DNA of 64,000 nucleotides from Straminergon stramineum (lineage: Eukaryota > Streptophyta > Bryopsida > Hypnales > Calliergonaceae). The position numbers were made by a program, and so were the translations under genes. Shown in pieces: positions 49,243-61,322 of this stretch. The stretch is taken from assembly GCA_963920665.1 (NCBI GenBank), contig OY987265.1, forward strand, positions 14,885,001 through 14,949,000, in the 5' to 3' direction. Every line of letters starts with the position of its first letter. Position 1 is the first letter of the stretch. The notes under the pieces were generated by a model. That model had not been told where the DNA came from. It searched no databases and saw nothing but the letters and a program-made list of their open reading frames with translations.

Positions 49243-51315
49243 AGTTAATTATTACAAATGTAGTGATTGAATTAGTTGGAAATATTTGTATTAGAGACTA
49301 ATTATGTATTATTATTGATTTTCAATTGATTAGTGCATAGACTCAAAACCTCTATGTAGCAAATGGCTAGTGTATTAAATCTTGTATTAAATGCAAAAAT
49401 TGGTCTTTAAATGATTGTTTGATATAGATTAATGAAGATCACGATGCAAAAAATTGGTAAATTTTTTGTTACCAAGTAAATGAATGGGAAGTGAATTATT
49501 AAACTTGATGTAAATAGAAAAGTGAATAAGACATGAAAACACTCAATAGTTAGTTAGAGGCAACAAGTGTTTTTTTGGTCAAAATCTATGTGCAAGTGTT
49601 GAATTTTGAATAAACCTAGACTAATGACCCATGTACACAATGGGATGTTGTTTAGATAGTACTTTTGGGTGGTCTTTCATTCAAATATTTGTTCATTCAA
49701 CCAATGCAATGGCAAAATCTTTTAGGAAGATTGCCATTACAAAAATAACATGTTTGTACAAATATACAAGCAAAAATTCAAAAAAGAGGATTTAAATAAA
49801 TGGATTGCTTTAGATGAAATGCAATCGGATGCATTATTTCATTCAACAAGCATGCTTGTGGATACTAGATAGAAGCTTGATTGCTACATACATTAGATAT
49901 CAAAATTGTTTGGGCTAAGGAATAGAGGGTTGGAGTGTAGGTTTAGTTAGGAATGGTAGGTGGTAGAGTATGAGGGTTTTCCACTTCAGGGCAAAGCCCC
50001 CCTCTAGAGTTGGTTGGCGGGGAGTGAATAGGACCTCTACCTAAATTGCCTTCCAAGGAATGGAATCTAATGATGTTTTGTAGATAAAATTTTAATTAAA
50101 TGGTTAAGTGAAAAAGGGGGTGGCATTCCTAAATCCCCTAAAAGTAGGTCCTAAAATCCCAAAATGACCGTAATACGTATTCCAAGAGGTTAGAGCAACC
50201 TCCCAGGCCTATATCTATCCGAAATTGGCAATCAAGTTACTTAATGGGTTAAATTGAGGCCTTGAAAATTAATTCCAACACAAGAAAACCACCAAAATCC
50301 TAGCTCAATCCATGCATTTTGACACCAAGCACCTCTCTAAGTCCTTAGTACTAATCATACAACATCCATACCTTCATTGCAGGCAATTTATCATTTTTTC
50401 TTTTCTCATTTTCTCATTCAAACATCCAAATCCTAATTCTAACCTAATTTGGGTAGTGCTTCTACACTTGCCTCAAAATCCTGAAAAATAAACTTCTTCA
50501 TCATGCACTCTCAATCACCCAAAGAACCTAAATTCAATATACATTGCACCACATTCATCATAGAGATATATGCAAAGATACAAGTATTTTGTACTTAATA
50601 TTACAGTTACAATTTAGCTAGCCTACAACAACAAGAAAATGCAAAATAGAACAAAAGTTACAACAACTCATGGCATCAAACCTCCTTGCACTAATTCGGT
50701 CATCCTTTTATCTCATTGCTTTGAATTGGGCACGCCATATCATTTTGGAAAGCTCACTTTCCCCTTTTCATCCTCCCTCAAATTTAGGTCATTTGGATAA
50801 GCCAATCTCCCGCCATTGCTTGCCAAAGTTGATAGTCTTTCTTAGTGGCACTAGTTGACTTCTTCACACTAAATTGACCACCACCGTCGCATCCGTGCTC
50901 TAAATGGAAAGTGAGCTTCAAGGCGTATCTTTCCACCAATTTTTAGTTCTATCCGAGTTTCCATCCTCCCACTATTGCTTGTTGAAGTTGGTTGTTCAAA
51001 ACTCAACTCAAATTTTTTCCATCTTCTCAAGCACTTTCCCATGTGACCTCAAAATCCTTCATTTTTCACCCATTTTCTTTTGTAAAATGTTGAAACCTAT
51101 TCAACAAATTGTTCTTAATCTTCCCCTATCCTACCTTTTTGCAATTCATGCTCCAAATGCCCAGAAATCACAACATTCTCCTTAAAACACACACACATAC
51201 ACAAAATTGAGAGAAAATTGAGAGAGAGGGCTTCAAACCCTAATTTTTCCTATAACCAAACTTTCTAATGGATTAATTTCTATAACTACTTTCATCCCCC
51301 CTAATTTATTGTTCA

Positions 51316-51480
51316 TTCGCTAAATTAGTGTAAAATGCGCCAAAATAATGCAAATTACGCTAAATTACTATAGATGTGCTAATTTAGTGTAAACTACATC
51401 AATTTAGTGTAGATTGCGGTAATTTAATGTAAAACACCCTAAATTACTGAAAACATTCTAAATTACTGAAAAACTCTTAT
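51316..51480. repeat. Degenerate tandem repeat, about 22-bp unit
   Basis: About seven diverged copies of a GCTAAATTAGTGTAAAATGCG-like unit, drifting towards CTAAATTACTGAAAA at the right end. Confidence 0.6.
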
Positions 51481-51640
51481 ATTAGTATTTTACTCACTGT
51501 ACTAGTCTTTTAGTCATAGTTTTAGTTTAACTCATTTTCTATGTTTTTATTAATATTTATTATTTTGTAGTTTATAATTTGCTCTTGGTTTCATTTTATA
51601 CTCCTAGCATTTTGTTTTCTAATTTTTCTTTGTATTTTTT

Positions 51641-51667
51641 AGATTTTAGATTTTAGATTTTAGATTT
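51641..51667. repeat. AGATTTT heptamer repeat
   Basis: Four consecutive AGATTTT/AGATTT units. Confidence 0.75.
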
Positions 51668-54253
51668 GAAATTTGATTCCAGTTTCATTTTCTACTTGTA
51701 GTGTTTTTATTTTCATTTTGGGTTTTGTATTTTTGGTTTTCATTTTGACATCATTTTACTATTAGCCTAATTTGGTTACTCTACCAATTCTTGCTTAACA
51801 TCTTTTTAATTTTAAATCCCTATTTTTCCCCTAGAATCTCCCTTGATTTTCTTCTAATTGCATTTTTTAGCATCTTGACCTAACCTCTTGAAGTTTTCAT
51901 TGCTATCTAGTGGCAAACTCACTAATTGATGGTTGTGGCATAATCTGGAAAACTAAAACTTTCAGACTTGCAAATTCATGCCTAATGTTTATATTCTTGT
52001 ATTTTAAAATGGTGAATCAATAGGGTGGTTTGCATAGAGGTATTGTATGTACAACCAACTTCCTAAACTCCATTTATGATTTCTTTGAAAATTCTCATTT
52101 TAGCTTTGTCAGCTCTATCCTTGGTGAGATTTGTCCATATTCTCCCTTCGATGTGAAAGTTCATTTTTGCCTTCTTTTCCTTTACTACAACAAAAAAGGT
52201 GTTTTATGATTGTGAAAATATGATTGAGAATAACTAGCAATTGCTTGCAATCATATTTTTGGAGGCCAACACCTTAAAAGAAATATGACCACAAATATGA
52301 TTGCTAGTCATATTTTGGCCTTGTACGTTACATATGTATAGTATATGCTATTTGAGAATGCCAAAATATTTCATAGGAGACAATTGGGAACATGTTTGGG
52401 GATTGCCCAATCATATTTGTTGGTCATATTTTTGCTTTAGTCATATTTTGCGGTCATATTTTTATGATAGTCACATTTTTATGATAGTCACATTTTTTCC
52501 TTGTGGGCAGCCTAAGGAAAATTTAGCTATGGGAAATATGTTTAAAAAATGCCTACTAGTCATATTTCTACTTTAGTCATACTTTGTAAAACACATTTAT
52601 TTGATAGTTTGTTTTTTCTTTGGGAGGAGCCTAAGGAAAAGGTGGGCAATCTAAAATGGGACTCTGGTATTTTGACCCTAGAGGCCATTCTTTGGGGTTA
52701 AGGTGTGACTTTGTTTAATGCCTATTAAAATAAATTCTCTTCTTTTGTATGATGTGCCTATTACAACACTAGTGTCTACTAATTTGGGGTTGCACATGTT
52801 TGTATTTTAATTAATATATTTGAAATTTTCATAGTATTCAGAAGGGAAGTAGAGGGAACTAAAACAATTAGCAATAGGAGACAAAATTTTTTTTTGAGGA
52901 TTTAGGAAAAAATTAGAGAGGAATAAAATCCTATGGAGTATATATGAAGTAATTATTTTCTTTCAACCTATTTATTTCTACTTCCCCCTCTTGACTTTCT
53001 CCAACTTATTTTCAATATTTTTTGTTTTTTTTTCCTCTATTTTTTGGGATATTTTAGAATTATGATCTTTGACTTATATTACTACTCATTAATTTATAAT
53101 TACTCTAAGAATCAAATCATTATAATGACATCAGCCTTAGAAGTGCTAACTAAGTATATACTTAAGACTTTGATCAACTATGTGTATTATAATATACAAT
53201 ATTTGTTTAATACATAGTCAATTCCCTACAAAGGGGTCAAATTTGTCTCCTACCCATGTCTAAAGCTTTGAATAACAACTTAAAACCTATGCTTCTACTT
53301 CAAACACTTAGGCTCTGAAGACAAATCACATTCCTAATTTAAACTAATAAAATTTATGAAATTGTCAATTTGGATTTGGAGGTCTAGAGTTTTGGACAAT
53401 TGGACTAAATTGTCCAAAACCAGCTAAAACCTCCAAAACTACTCAAAGCCTTTAACTTTTACAATTTATGTTGGTTTTAGTTTAGATGTGAACCACTTAT
53501 AATTTATCATTAGGAAAAACTTGTTCATTGCTTATAATACTCATTAAACAATACTTAAATATACAACTTAGGATTCGAAGCTCAACTACAAAAAATATAG
53601 TTGTGCATGCTTTATCTCAAGGTATAGATAAAACACTTATACATATCATGTATTGAAGTTTCTTTCTTTTTTAGAAAGGCTCTTAGTCATGTCATACAAG
53701 CCATATTTATAGACGGTCTCTATAGACTGTATAGAAGTCACAAATTATTCATATGAAGATTGAGGCTCACTATGATACGCACACTTGTATTGCAATTAAA
53801 AAATGATTATTTGAATGTTTTTATAAGGATGTACACTATAAAAATATATTCCCTTTTTCTACTTCAAAGATGCTTTTAAATAGTGCCTCTACCAAATACT
53901 TTTGCTCTTATACACTTAGTGCATGGACATAGATATTTTGACAAGTACATGGCATTTTTTTAGATGTCTTTTTTTTGCCATAATTGTAGGTGCTTAAGGC
54001 CTTACAACTTCCTTACAGACATTTTGTCGAGTTGTAGTGTCACCATATATCTACTTTGTAACAAATTTGATTTAGGGTTTACAACTTAGTTGCTTAGTAT
54101 AGTCATACTTAATCAATTGCATGACTATGTCAAGTTACATGGCTAGAACAAGTCATGTGCATGACTAGGGCAAGTCACATGACTAGGGTTTTAAAACTCT
54201 AGCTACCATTTTTTTGCACCCACCTCCTTGAAATGCAACATTGGACTATTTCT

Positions 54254-54357
54254 TTATATATATATATATATATATTATTATTATTATTATTATTATTATT
54301 TTTAAATTTTTTAAATTTTTTAAATTTTTTTTTTTTTTTTAAATTTTAAATTTTTCA
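54254..54357. repeat. Compound microsatellite TA, TTA, then AAATTTTT
   Basis: About 20 bp of TA dinucleotides, about 24 bp of TTA trinucleotides, then T-rich AAATTTTTT blocks. Confidence 0.9.
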
Positions 54358-54701
54358 CAATTATACAATATATGATTTCCAAATTAGGATTATATCCCGT
54401 ATTCAGGTATAATTATACCATTACAATTTTTTTCCCATTATGTTAAAGATAATTATCCCATTAGTTTTGCATAAGTACAAAAAATTGTTTTAATCATATT
54501 ATGATTATTTTTGCTTTCCTACATACTACATATGAATTTCATGGATTTGTATCATTATACCTAGATTCTAAAATAAATCTATGGTTTACATCCTCACCAT
54601 ACTAGATAGGAACTGTATAACTTCTATAATCCAATTTTAACTAATTGGTAGATCCATCATTGGTGTTTTCAAATTAAATTGAACTTGGTAGGAGTGGTAC
54701 T

Positions 54702-55989
54702 TGTCGTGCCCCTTAGTGACACTTATCACCTTAAGTTCACCTTTCAATGCTTTCCAAGCACTTAACACTTTAGTGACACTAAGGGTCACGCTCCCCTAAC
54801 ACTGCACATGCCACGCACATCCAATGTTAGTCTCCCATTCCAACTCTTTGTACTAAGTCCCAATCACCGGGACTACTAGCACACACACACCCATCATGAC
54901 ACCGAGGTATGTTACTTGGTAACATGGGGCGGGACTTCCATCTTATTGTGCAAGGACCCATGGTGGCACTACTCACCATGGTCCTAACCGCCCTTGAGTG
55001 TCACCCCAACTCCATACTAGGCTCCTTGTGTATTTGCTACTTTCCACTTCGTCACTAATCGGGACTCACCATTCAGGACACCTCAACATAGCCTAGCAAG
55101 GAGTGGGACTCCACCCAACTGGTGCCACGGGACACCTACATGTGTCCCGTGGTGCCTTGGAGTGGTGGTGACCCACACCACCAACCTTGAGTCACCGGAA
55201 CTCACCAACGCTCCAAGAGGGAGGGAGGAGGGAGACCAACCCCTCATATAGTACTCTCTGTGGGATTTAGCAGACCCCCCCCTTGTATGTCAAAGGGGAC
55301 TCCCAAAACCACTTTGGTTTTGGAAGACCACCCCATTTCTCCCGATTCGCCCTAGTTTGGGACTCCCGAATTTTCACCCGGCATAACTTTGCGGTCCGGG
55401 ATCCAAATCTCACATGTGAGACCATTTTCAACATCTACTCGACGAGTAGATGCCGATGGACTACTCACTTGCCCCATTTGGACAAGTCCTTGCAAAGTTA
55501 TCGCCCTCCAAAGATTCGGGTCCACCGGGAGAAGCGTCACGCCTTCACCACGGCGCTTCTCTTGGCCATAACTTGAGGCTCCTACCTTAGAACCTCGTAA
55601 TGCTTGTCAATCTAGCATCCTTGTGTTCTTAGCTTTCCAAGGATATGGTACATGACATACTTCATGGAGGGATTCCTCATAAATCCCTCCCTCCTAGCCC
55701 TTAAGTGTCCCGGCGCCACCAGGACATCCCTACCTTTGAACGCCCATAATTTTTGACTCACAAGTCCAAATCATGTGTTCTTTGGACGGCTAGAAGCGTC
55801 TCCTCGAGACTTTTCCAAGCATGTACCACACACCCCAAATTTGTCCGGATCAGAGCACTAATACGCTCTGATCGCTCGGAACTCCTAATCCCCCTCACCT
55901 CATCTCTTGCAAGGCTTGGGGAATCACCCCCAATGTCCCCCTTGCTCACCAAGGTGACACGAGCACGCCTTGTGATGAGGGTCGTGATA
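54702..55989. mobile_element. Solo LTR with 5-bp target duplication GTACT
   Basis: It starts TGTCGTGCCCCTTAG and ends GGGTCGTGATA, the final CA mutated to TA. GTACT lies directly on both sides (54697-54701 and 55990-55994). Same family as 48133-49242 but about 180 bp longer, with extra sequence around 55525-55740. The differing target duplications show two independent insertions, not the two ends of one element. Confidence 0.88.
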
Positions 55990-56047
55990 GTACTAGAGAC
56001 CACCCACCCACCTAAGGTGACACCTTACATTAATTATTTCCTATCAT

Positions 56048-58120
56048 GGGGTGGGTAGTTATTTCCCATCACTACAAGTGAGAAGTGTCAATTTGGACAC
56101 TGTTAGTAGATTATGAGGGGTTGATTCGGATAGTATTTTATTAATTTTTTGTCAATTCAGACATTTTTCTATCAATTTGGACACTATTAGTAGATTAGAA
56201 GGGGTGGATCCTCATAATTGCCTACTTAGATTTCTTTCCCTTCTATATTTTGAACTTATGTTGATCTTCCATTTCCCATGTCACACCTCTTTGGTTATTG
56301 ATGTGGTAGTTCATTGTAGTTTGAGTTTTAAATATATTTTGTGTGCAACTTTTGGGCTTCTTAAGTGAAGTGGAAATGATAGAGGTCATTGATTGTCATT
56401 GGCTATGAAGATTTTTTGGGATATTGTTGCACTTTGATTAATTTTATTACCGTGTGGCTTGTTTTGTTCATTCTTTTTTTTATTTGTTGGATTTGTGATG
56501 TAGATAGCAATTGGTTTGCAATTAAAGACACCTCATGCAATTTCATTGACATAACATTGGCTTGTTGTGTGATTTGGGAAGTACACAGGTGAGGCTAAGC
56601 CTTCAAATTTAACTTTTTCAATTTGGAATTCATGGTCAATTTAATTTCAAACACATGGACTTCTATTTTTACTATACTTCTATTTTATGGATAGGCACAA
56701 ATGGGTTGTTTCACTTTTAACACTTACATATGATCTAAAGACTTATATATATATATATAATGTAGTTTTTCAGAATTTGCATTGATGCTATGGTTATACA
56801 AGCCTTTGATTTGATGAGATACTCCATATCTATATTATGAAGTATATTGTGAATGTTAGTTAAGCAAAAAGTTAGGTTTTAACAAAAATGAAGTCCTATT
56901 TTAGGGGTGTTTGAGTCTTAGTTCCTTCTTCAATAATTATCATGAATTAGTTTTCCAAGATTTAGGCTCATCCTATATTTTGGATATTGAAATTTTCCAA
57001 GTGAACAAATGGTAGGACCTTAGGCCTTTGTGGAATGGTCAATACTATATTTCCTTCAAAATTTGTAGTTCTCATCAATTCATCCAATGCCCCAATTGTC
57101 ATTTCAAAGCACATTTATCCATTTTTAATATATATATTTTGGTTGCTTTCCAGTTTCTACTATACTATGGATTAGCTTTAAGAGACCAAAATATTCTAAT
57201 CATGCCTTCATTATTTTATTTGGAGTGATGATATTTCTATGAGAAATGCATCTAAGATTTTTTTAATCCAATTAGGTGATTTGATATTTCTACGACCTAG
57301 TATTATATTGAACCTATTATGGAGTGGTCTAATGGAATAAAATTAGGCTTGATGGTTTAAAATACCACCCACCAAACCTACTATGGATACACTCTTTATT
57401 ATAAGTCATTCCACTACTAAAGTGGGTAGTTATTACCAACTACCTCATTATGACCTCTTTTGAACTCCCTCCCTCCAATTGTTTGAGTATGAAAGAGCCT
57501 CCCATTCTCCTTGTCTTACATCTTTGAACTTTGATTGTGGAAGTTTACTTTAGTGTGGAGTTTTTTTGGTGTTGATTCTTGGGCTTCAACCATGTTAAAG
57601 TAATGGCAAAGGTCTCCTTGCATTGTAGTTTTGTGGATGGATTTAGGAGTTTGTTTTGACATTGATGCCTTCTATCTTGTGACCTTTTTTTTTTTTATTG
57701 TTTTTTGTTTTTTGTGTGTTGGATTTATGACATAGATAGCAATTGGTTGTAGTTGAAGACACCAGTTACAACCTCACTAACATAATATTGATTTGTTTTG
57801 TGTATTGGGACAAGTACATGTGAGGCTTAAACTTCAAATCGAATTTCTCCAATATGGAATTGGTGCAAGATTTTATTGTCAAGCATATGGACTCATTCTT
57901 CTTAGGTTCATTTTTCTATGTTTGAAATTTGTGAATAGATACGGATGGGCTATGAAATTTTTTATAGTCTCAGGACTTATAGTTACCTAATACATTGTTT
58001 AGAAGTATCGAGTTTGATACTATATTATGATGTAAAGTGATAGGATTAACAATGAGGCACAAAGTTAGGTTTTGATAAGGATGAAACCCTGTTTCAAGGG
58101 GATTTTAGTTTTAGTCTCTT
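56048..58120. repeat. Diverged direct duplication of about 0.7-0.9 kb
   Basis: A copy at about 56048-56935 and one at about 57420-58120 share ordered segments: GTGGGTAGTTATT, TAGATAGCAATTGGTT, AAAGTTAGGTTTT and others. They are about 1.2-1.37 kb apart in the same direction. Within the first copy a segment containing TCAATTTGGACACTNTTAGT is itself repeated 83 bp apart. No coding content was recognised. They could be old repeat copies or very diverged LTRs. Confidence 0.5.
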
Positions 58121-58299
58121 CATTGTATTCCAACTAGAGAAGTGTGGTGAGTTCTTGTTCTTACCTTTATTTGACCTAAGTATTAGCTTTGATTAAATCT
58201 GGCATTCCATTTTTCTAATTCTTCTATTGCATGTAGGAAACAGAAAATGGGTGTCCATAGGAGCTTGTAGCTTTAGGCTAAAATGATCCTTTACTGGCT

Positions 58300-61200
58300 C
58301 CTTCAACTACTATGCAATCGGTTACCTCTATGATTGTCGAGATAGAGATCCACTCCTTCATTCAAACTATTGATAATGCCACATTGTTTGACCGTGATGA
58401 AGAGGTGAGTATGTCTCTTTTCAGTTATCTATAGTGGATCTATTACACTAGACATCTATTATTTTAGCTATGATTGCTAATAAAGATAAAGATTTTGAAT
58501 GCTTGCAAGGAGCACACTAGGCACTAGGACTATTCTTGGAATGAGATGAGTTAGAATTTGTGGAGCTTGCAAATAATACTAGGAGGGTTGAGAGTGCACT
58601 TCGAGCTGCCAAACCCCATAAAAAATGGATGAATGTTCCACTATTGATGGATTTCTCACAATCTAGTTCCAGTATGCCATCCAACATACTTCATATGTTG
58701 CTATCCAAGTTGAATATTGCCCCCGCTCATAAGGCTACTATCGAGGATCTATTCAACTCCATCCAAACAACTTAGTTTAAAAAAAACATGTTGCCTTTGG
58801 ATGTGATAGGAAAAGGCCTATCTATCTCTTTTCTCCTTCTTTGAGCGGTGGAGGGCTAGTTGTTTATTTGAACCCACCATACTTGGTGTTTATCGAATAT
58901 CAACTTGCTAGCCTCCATCTACTAAAAGACAATAGCGTTGATTTCAACGAAATTCAACTAATGCAAAATGTAGTTTTTTGCCAAAAAATGTAGAAACTTT
59001 ATTGGTTGCAATGTAGTTTTCAACTGGATTTTGTTGAAATCAACAGTGTTTTCTTTTGGTGATCACTATTTATACATGGTAACTTCAGTCATAATTATTT
59101 GATCTTGAGTTTTTAGCTCGCGAAGAGAAGGTTTTTAGTTGTACAGATCTTCAAGAAAAACCAGTGGAGTTGGTCAATGCTTTCTCGATAGCATTGTATG
59201 ACCATTATAAGTGTACCATCATAGCAATTAATGTTCATGTGAAGATGGATGTGCTCACTTGCACTTCCAAAAATCCTAAGTTCACTTCACAATTGTGGAA
59301 TTTTTAGTGTCCCTACATCAAATGTAAATGTATTTAGAACACTAAAGTAAGATGTAAGGGAAACATGTTGTGGTTTGACCACAACATTTGGTTCATGATC
59401 GATAACTTGGCCAAATTCTTTCCGGATAGCACTTATCTGTCTTTACCTTCTAAATTCAAAGCTTTGCTGATTTGAATGAAGATAGTTGCTAGATTTGCAA
59501 TGAAGACCCAAATCACTTTTATAGCACTTTGGAGACTCATGGAAATAGTAGTTTTGGAATTTTTTATTGATCCTTCATAAAAACTCCTCACCAAACATTA
59601 TGAGTCACTAGGAGCTTGGAAGATAGAAAGATTGTTCAAACACGAATTTTTCTCTATTGATATAGCTCCTACTCCACCTCAAAAATAACGTTGGCTCAAC
59701 ATGAATGTGTCGGCCATTGATTCGTCGACAATTCAATAGTGTACTCCTCTAGCCTACCTAAAGTCCTAAACCATAGTGGTAGATAGCGCTCCAACAAAAC
59801 CAATGGACGACAAGACAATTATAATTGTAATTACAAAATCCCTAGTGGAATCCAATTCTTCATAGGAAATCAATAATGCCAAAAGTCATCTCCTACCAAT
59901 TGAGGTTGATATAAATTTTTGAGGATTGAACGTATCCCATCTTCTATCAATCAAATCAATAGCACCACTAAACCACGGATTGAAGGGCAAATTCTAAATT
60001 AGAATAGTATGTGATTTTTCTGTTTGTTTACGTAATGTAGAAGAAGGATGAACTCTAGGTATAAACAGCTATAGACGCCACAAGGTTCAACGTGCGTCCA
60101 CAAGAACAAAAACAAGTTTTGTTAAATTTCAATACTACAACCACGCCTTGGATTGGTTGACTTTAAGGAAGATTTTTCATGATCTCTTCATTTTTTTTCA
60201 ATACAATCATCTTTTGTCCTATCATGGAGGGCGTTGTTTTTGTTTGGTCATACATTAGAAATATATCAACAATATTGTATTTGTCTTTTGTCTTTTGTCC
60301 ATTTACTTGATGAGTCAAATCAATGTGTCATTATGTTTGGACCATAGTAGCCCAATTTTGGAAATTCCTTGATCTCCTCATTTTGAATGAAGTCTTTGAT
60401 TTTACAAACTACAAAGCATACTTTACATGTAAAGACCATGGATTTATCAACTATCCAACATAATGGCCTACATGAAGCAATCACACAAGGCTTAAACTAC
60501 ATTCCTCTTTTACTCACCAATATCATGCATGCTCTTGTTAGAATTCTTGATGCGTATGAGCAATTCATCTCTATACTACAACTAGATTTTTCTGATTTTC
60601 TTCTTGTTGAAGCACAAGTAAAATTGTATGACAATTGCTTTGATATCCTCAAACATGCATCAAAATTCAATAAATATGGCCTAAAGAATCTAGTCCTCCT
60701 GTCCTAAGCATCCTAGTTGTATAGAATGGAATACAATGGCTCTTGCAAAACCTCTATTGCTTTGGACTTGGTAAAGCGGCCAACAATGCTTATTTCCTAT
60801 GCATTAAACATATCCAATTTCAAACTTTGGCAAGATTAAATTGCAAGGACTTCACTCCCTACCAATCAAACAATGTTTGGGCTTTACCAATAAGTCTTCT
60901 CGATGAATTCTATACTAAGCTTGTCCAGCTATTACCAGAATGTCCTCCCAAATTTCAAGCACTACCTTATCTTATGGCTTCATACAAATAGTACAAAGCA
61001 AAGTTAGATGACTCATGAAAGCTTTTTGCACTATCTTTTCCAACATTGCCTCCATGCGTATTTTGATGTACAATACATTTTTTGAATCCATCAAGCAATG
61101 GGTAGTGTGAGTGTCAATTTACCCACCATTGGTAAATTTGCGAGTACAACTAAGTTCTTAATTTTCAATCAAACTATTCTTACTTTTAGGTGTCTAAGCA

Positions 61201-61322
61201 TAGTCCAATGTGCCTTCCAAGCAATGGATCTTTTAAAGTGCCTAATTATACCCAAATGTGCAAAAATAACCAAAAGTATAAGTTCTAATGCAAATACTAA
61301 GGTAATTAGCCGAATGAATTAG
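58300..61322 (+). pseudogene. Broken multi-frame coding relic, probably of a retroelement
   Basis: Protein-like stretches in several plus frames, interrupted by stops and shifts: 58560-58775, about 59100-59940, 60387-60707, 60743-60991 and 61098-61322. The later pieces (QGLNYIPLLLTNIMHALVRI, then ECPPKFQALPYLMASYK) resemble the region before the palm of reverse transcriptases in some plant retroelements, but this is a recollection of pattern, not a match. No YxDD box or integrase was seen. Non-functional. Confidence 0.4.

Larger units (their letters stand above)
49248..54696. other. Intergenic DNA between the two solo LTRs
   Basis: Holds the tandem repeats and microsatellites listed separately. 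52.2-52.6 kb has many copies of TCATATTT in both directions without a clear unit. Two similar pieces near 50745-50830 and 50900-50995 share a CTCCCNCCATTGCTTG-like string. No gene. Confidence 0.5.

Noticed and set aside
48635..49248. Several frames of 73-109 codons at 48.6-49.2 kb and similar ones at 55.3-56.0 kb
   Set aside because: They lie inside the solo LTRs, occur on both strands, and reflect the lower AT content, which has fewer stop codons.
52180..52300. TACTACAACAAAAAA resembling a CACTA transposon end
   Set aside because: The first bases are not CACTA, and no inverted partner end or 3-bp target duplication could be found nearby.
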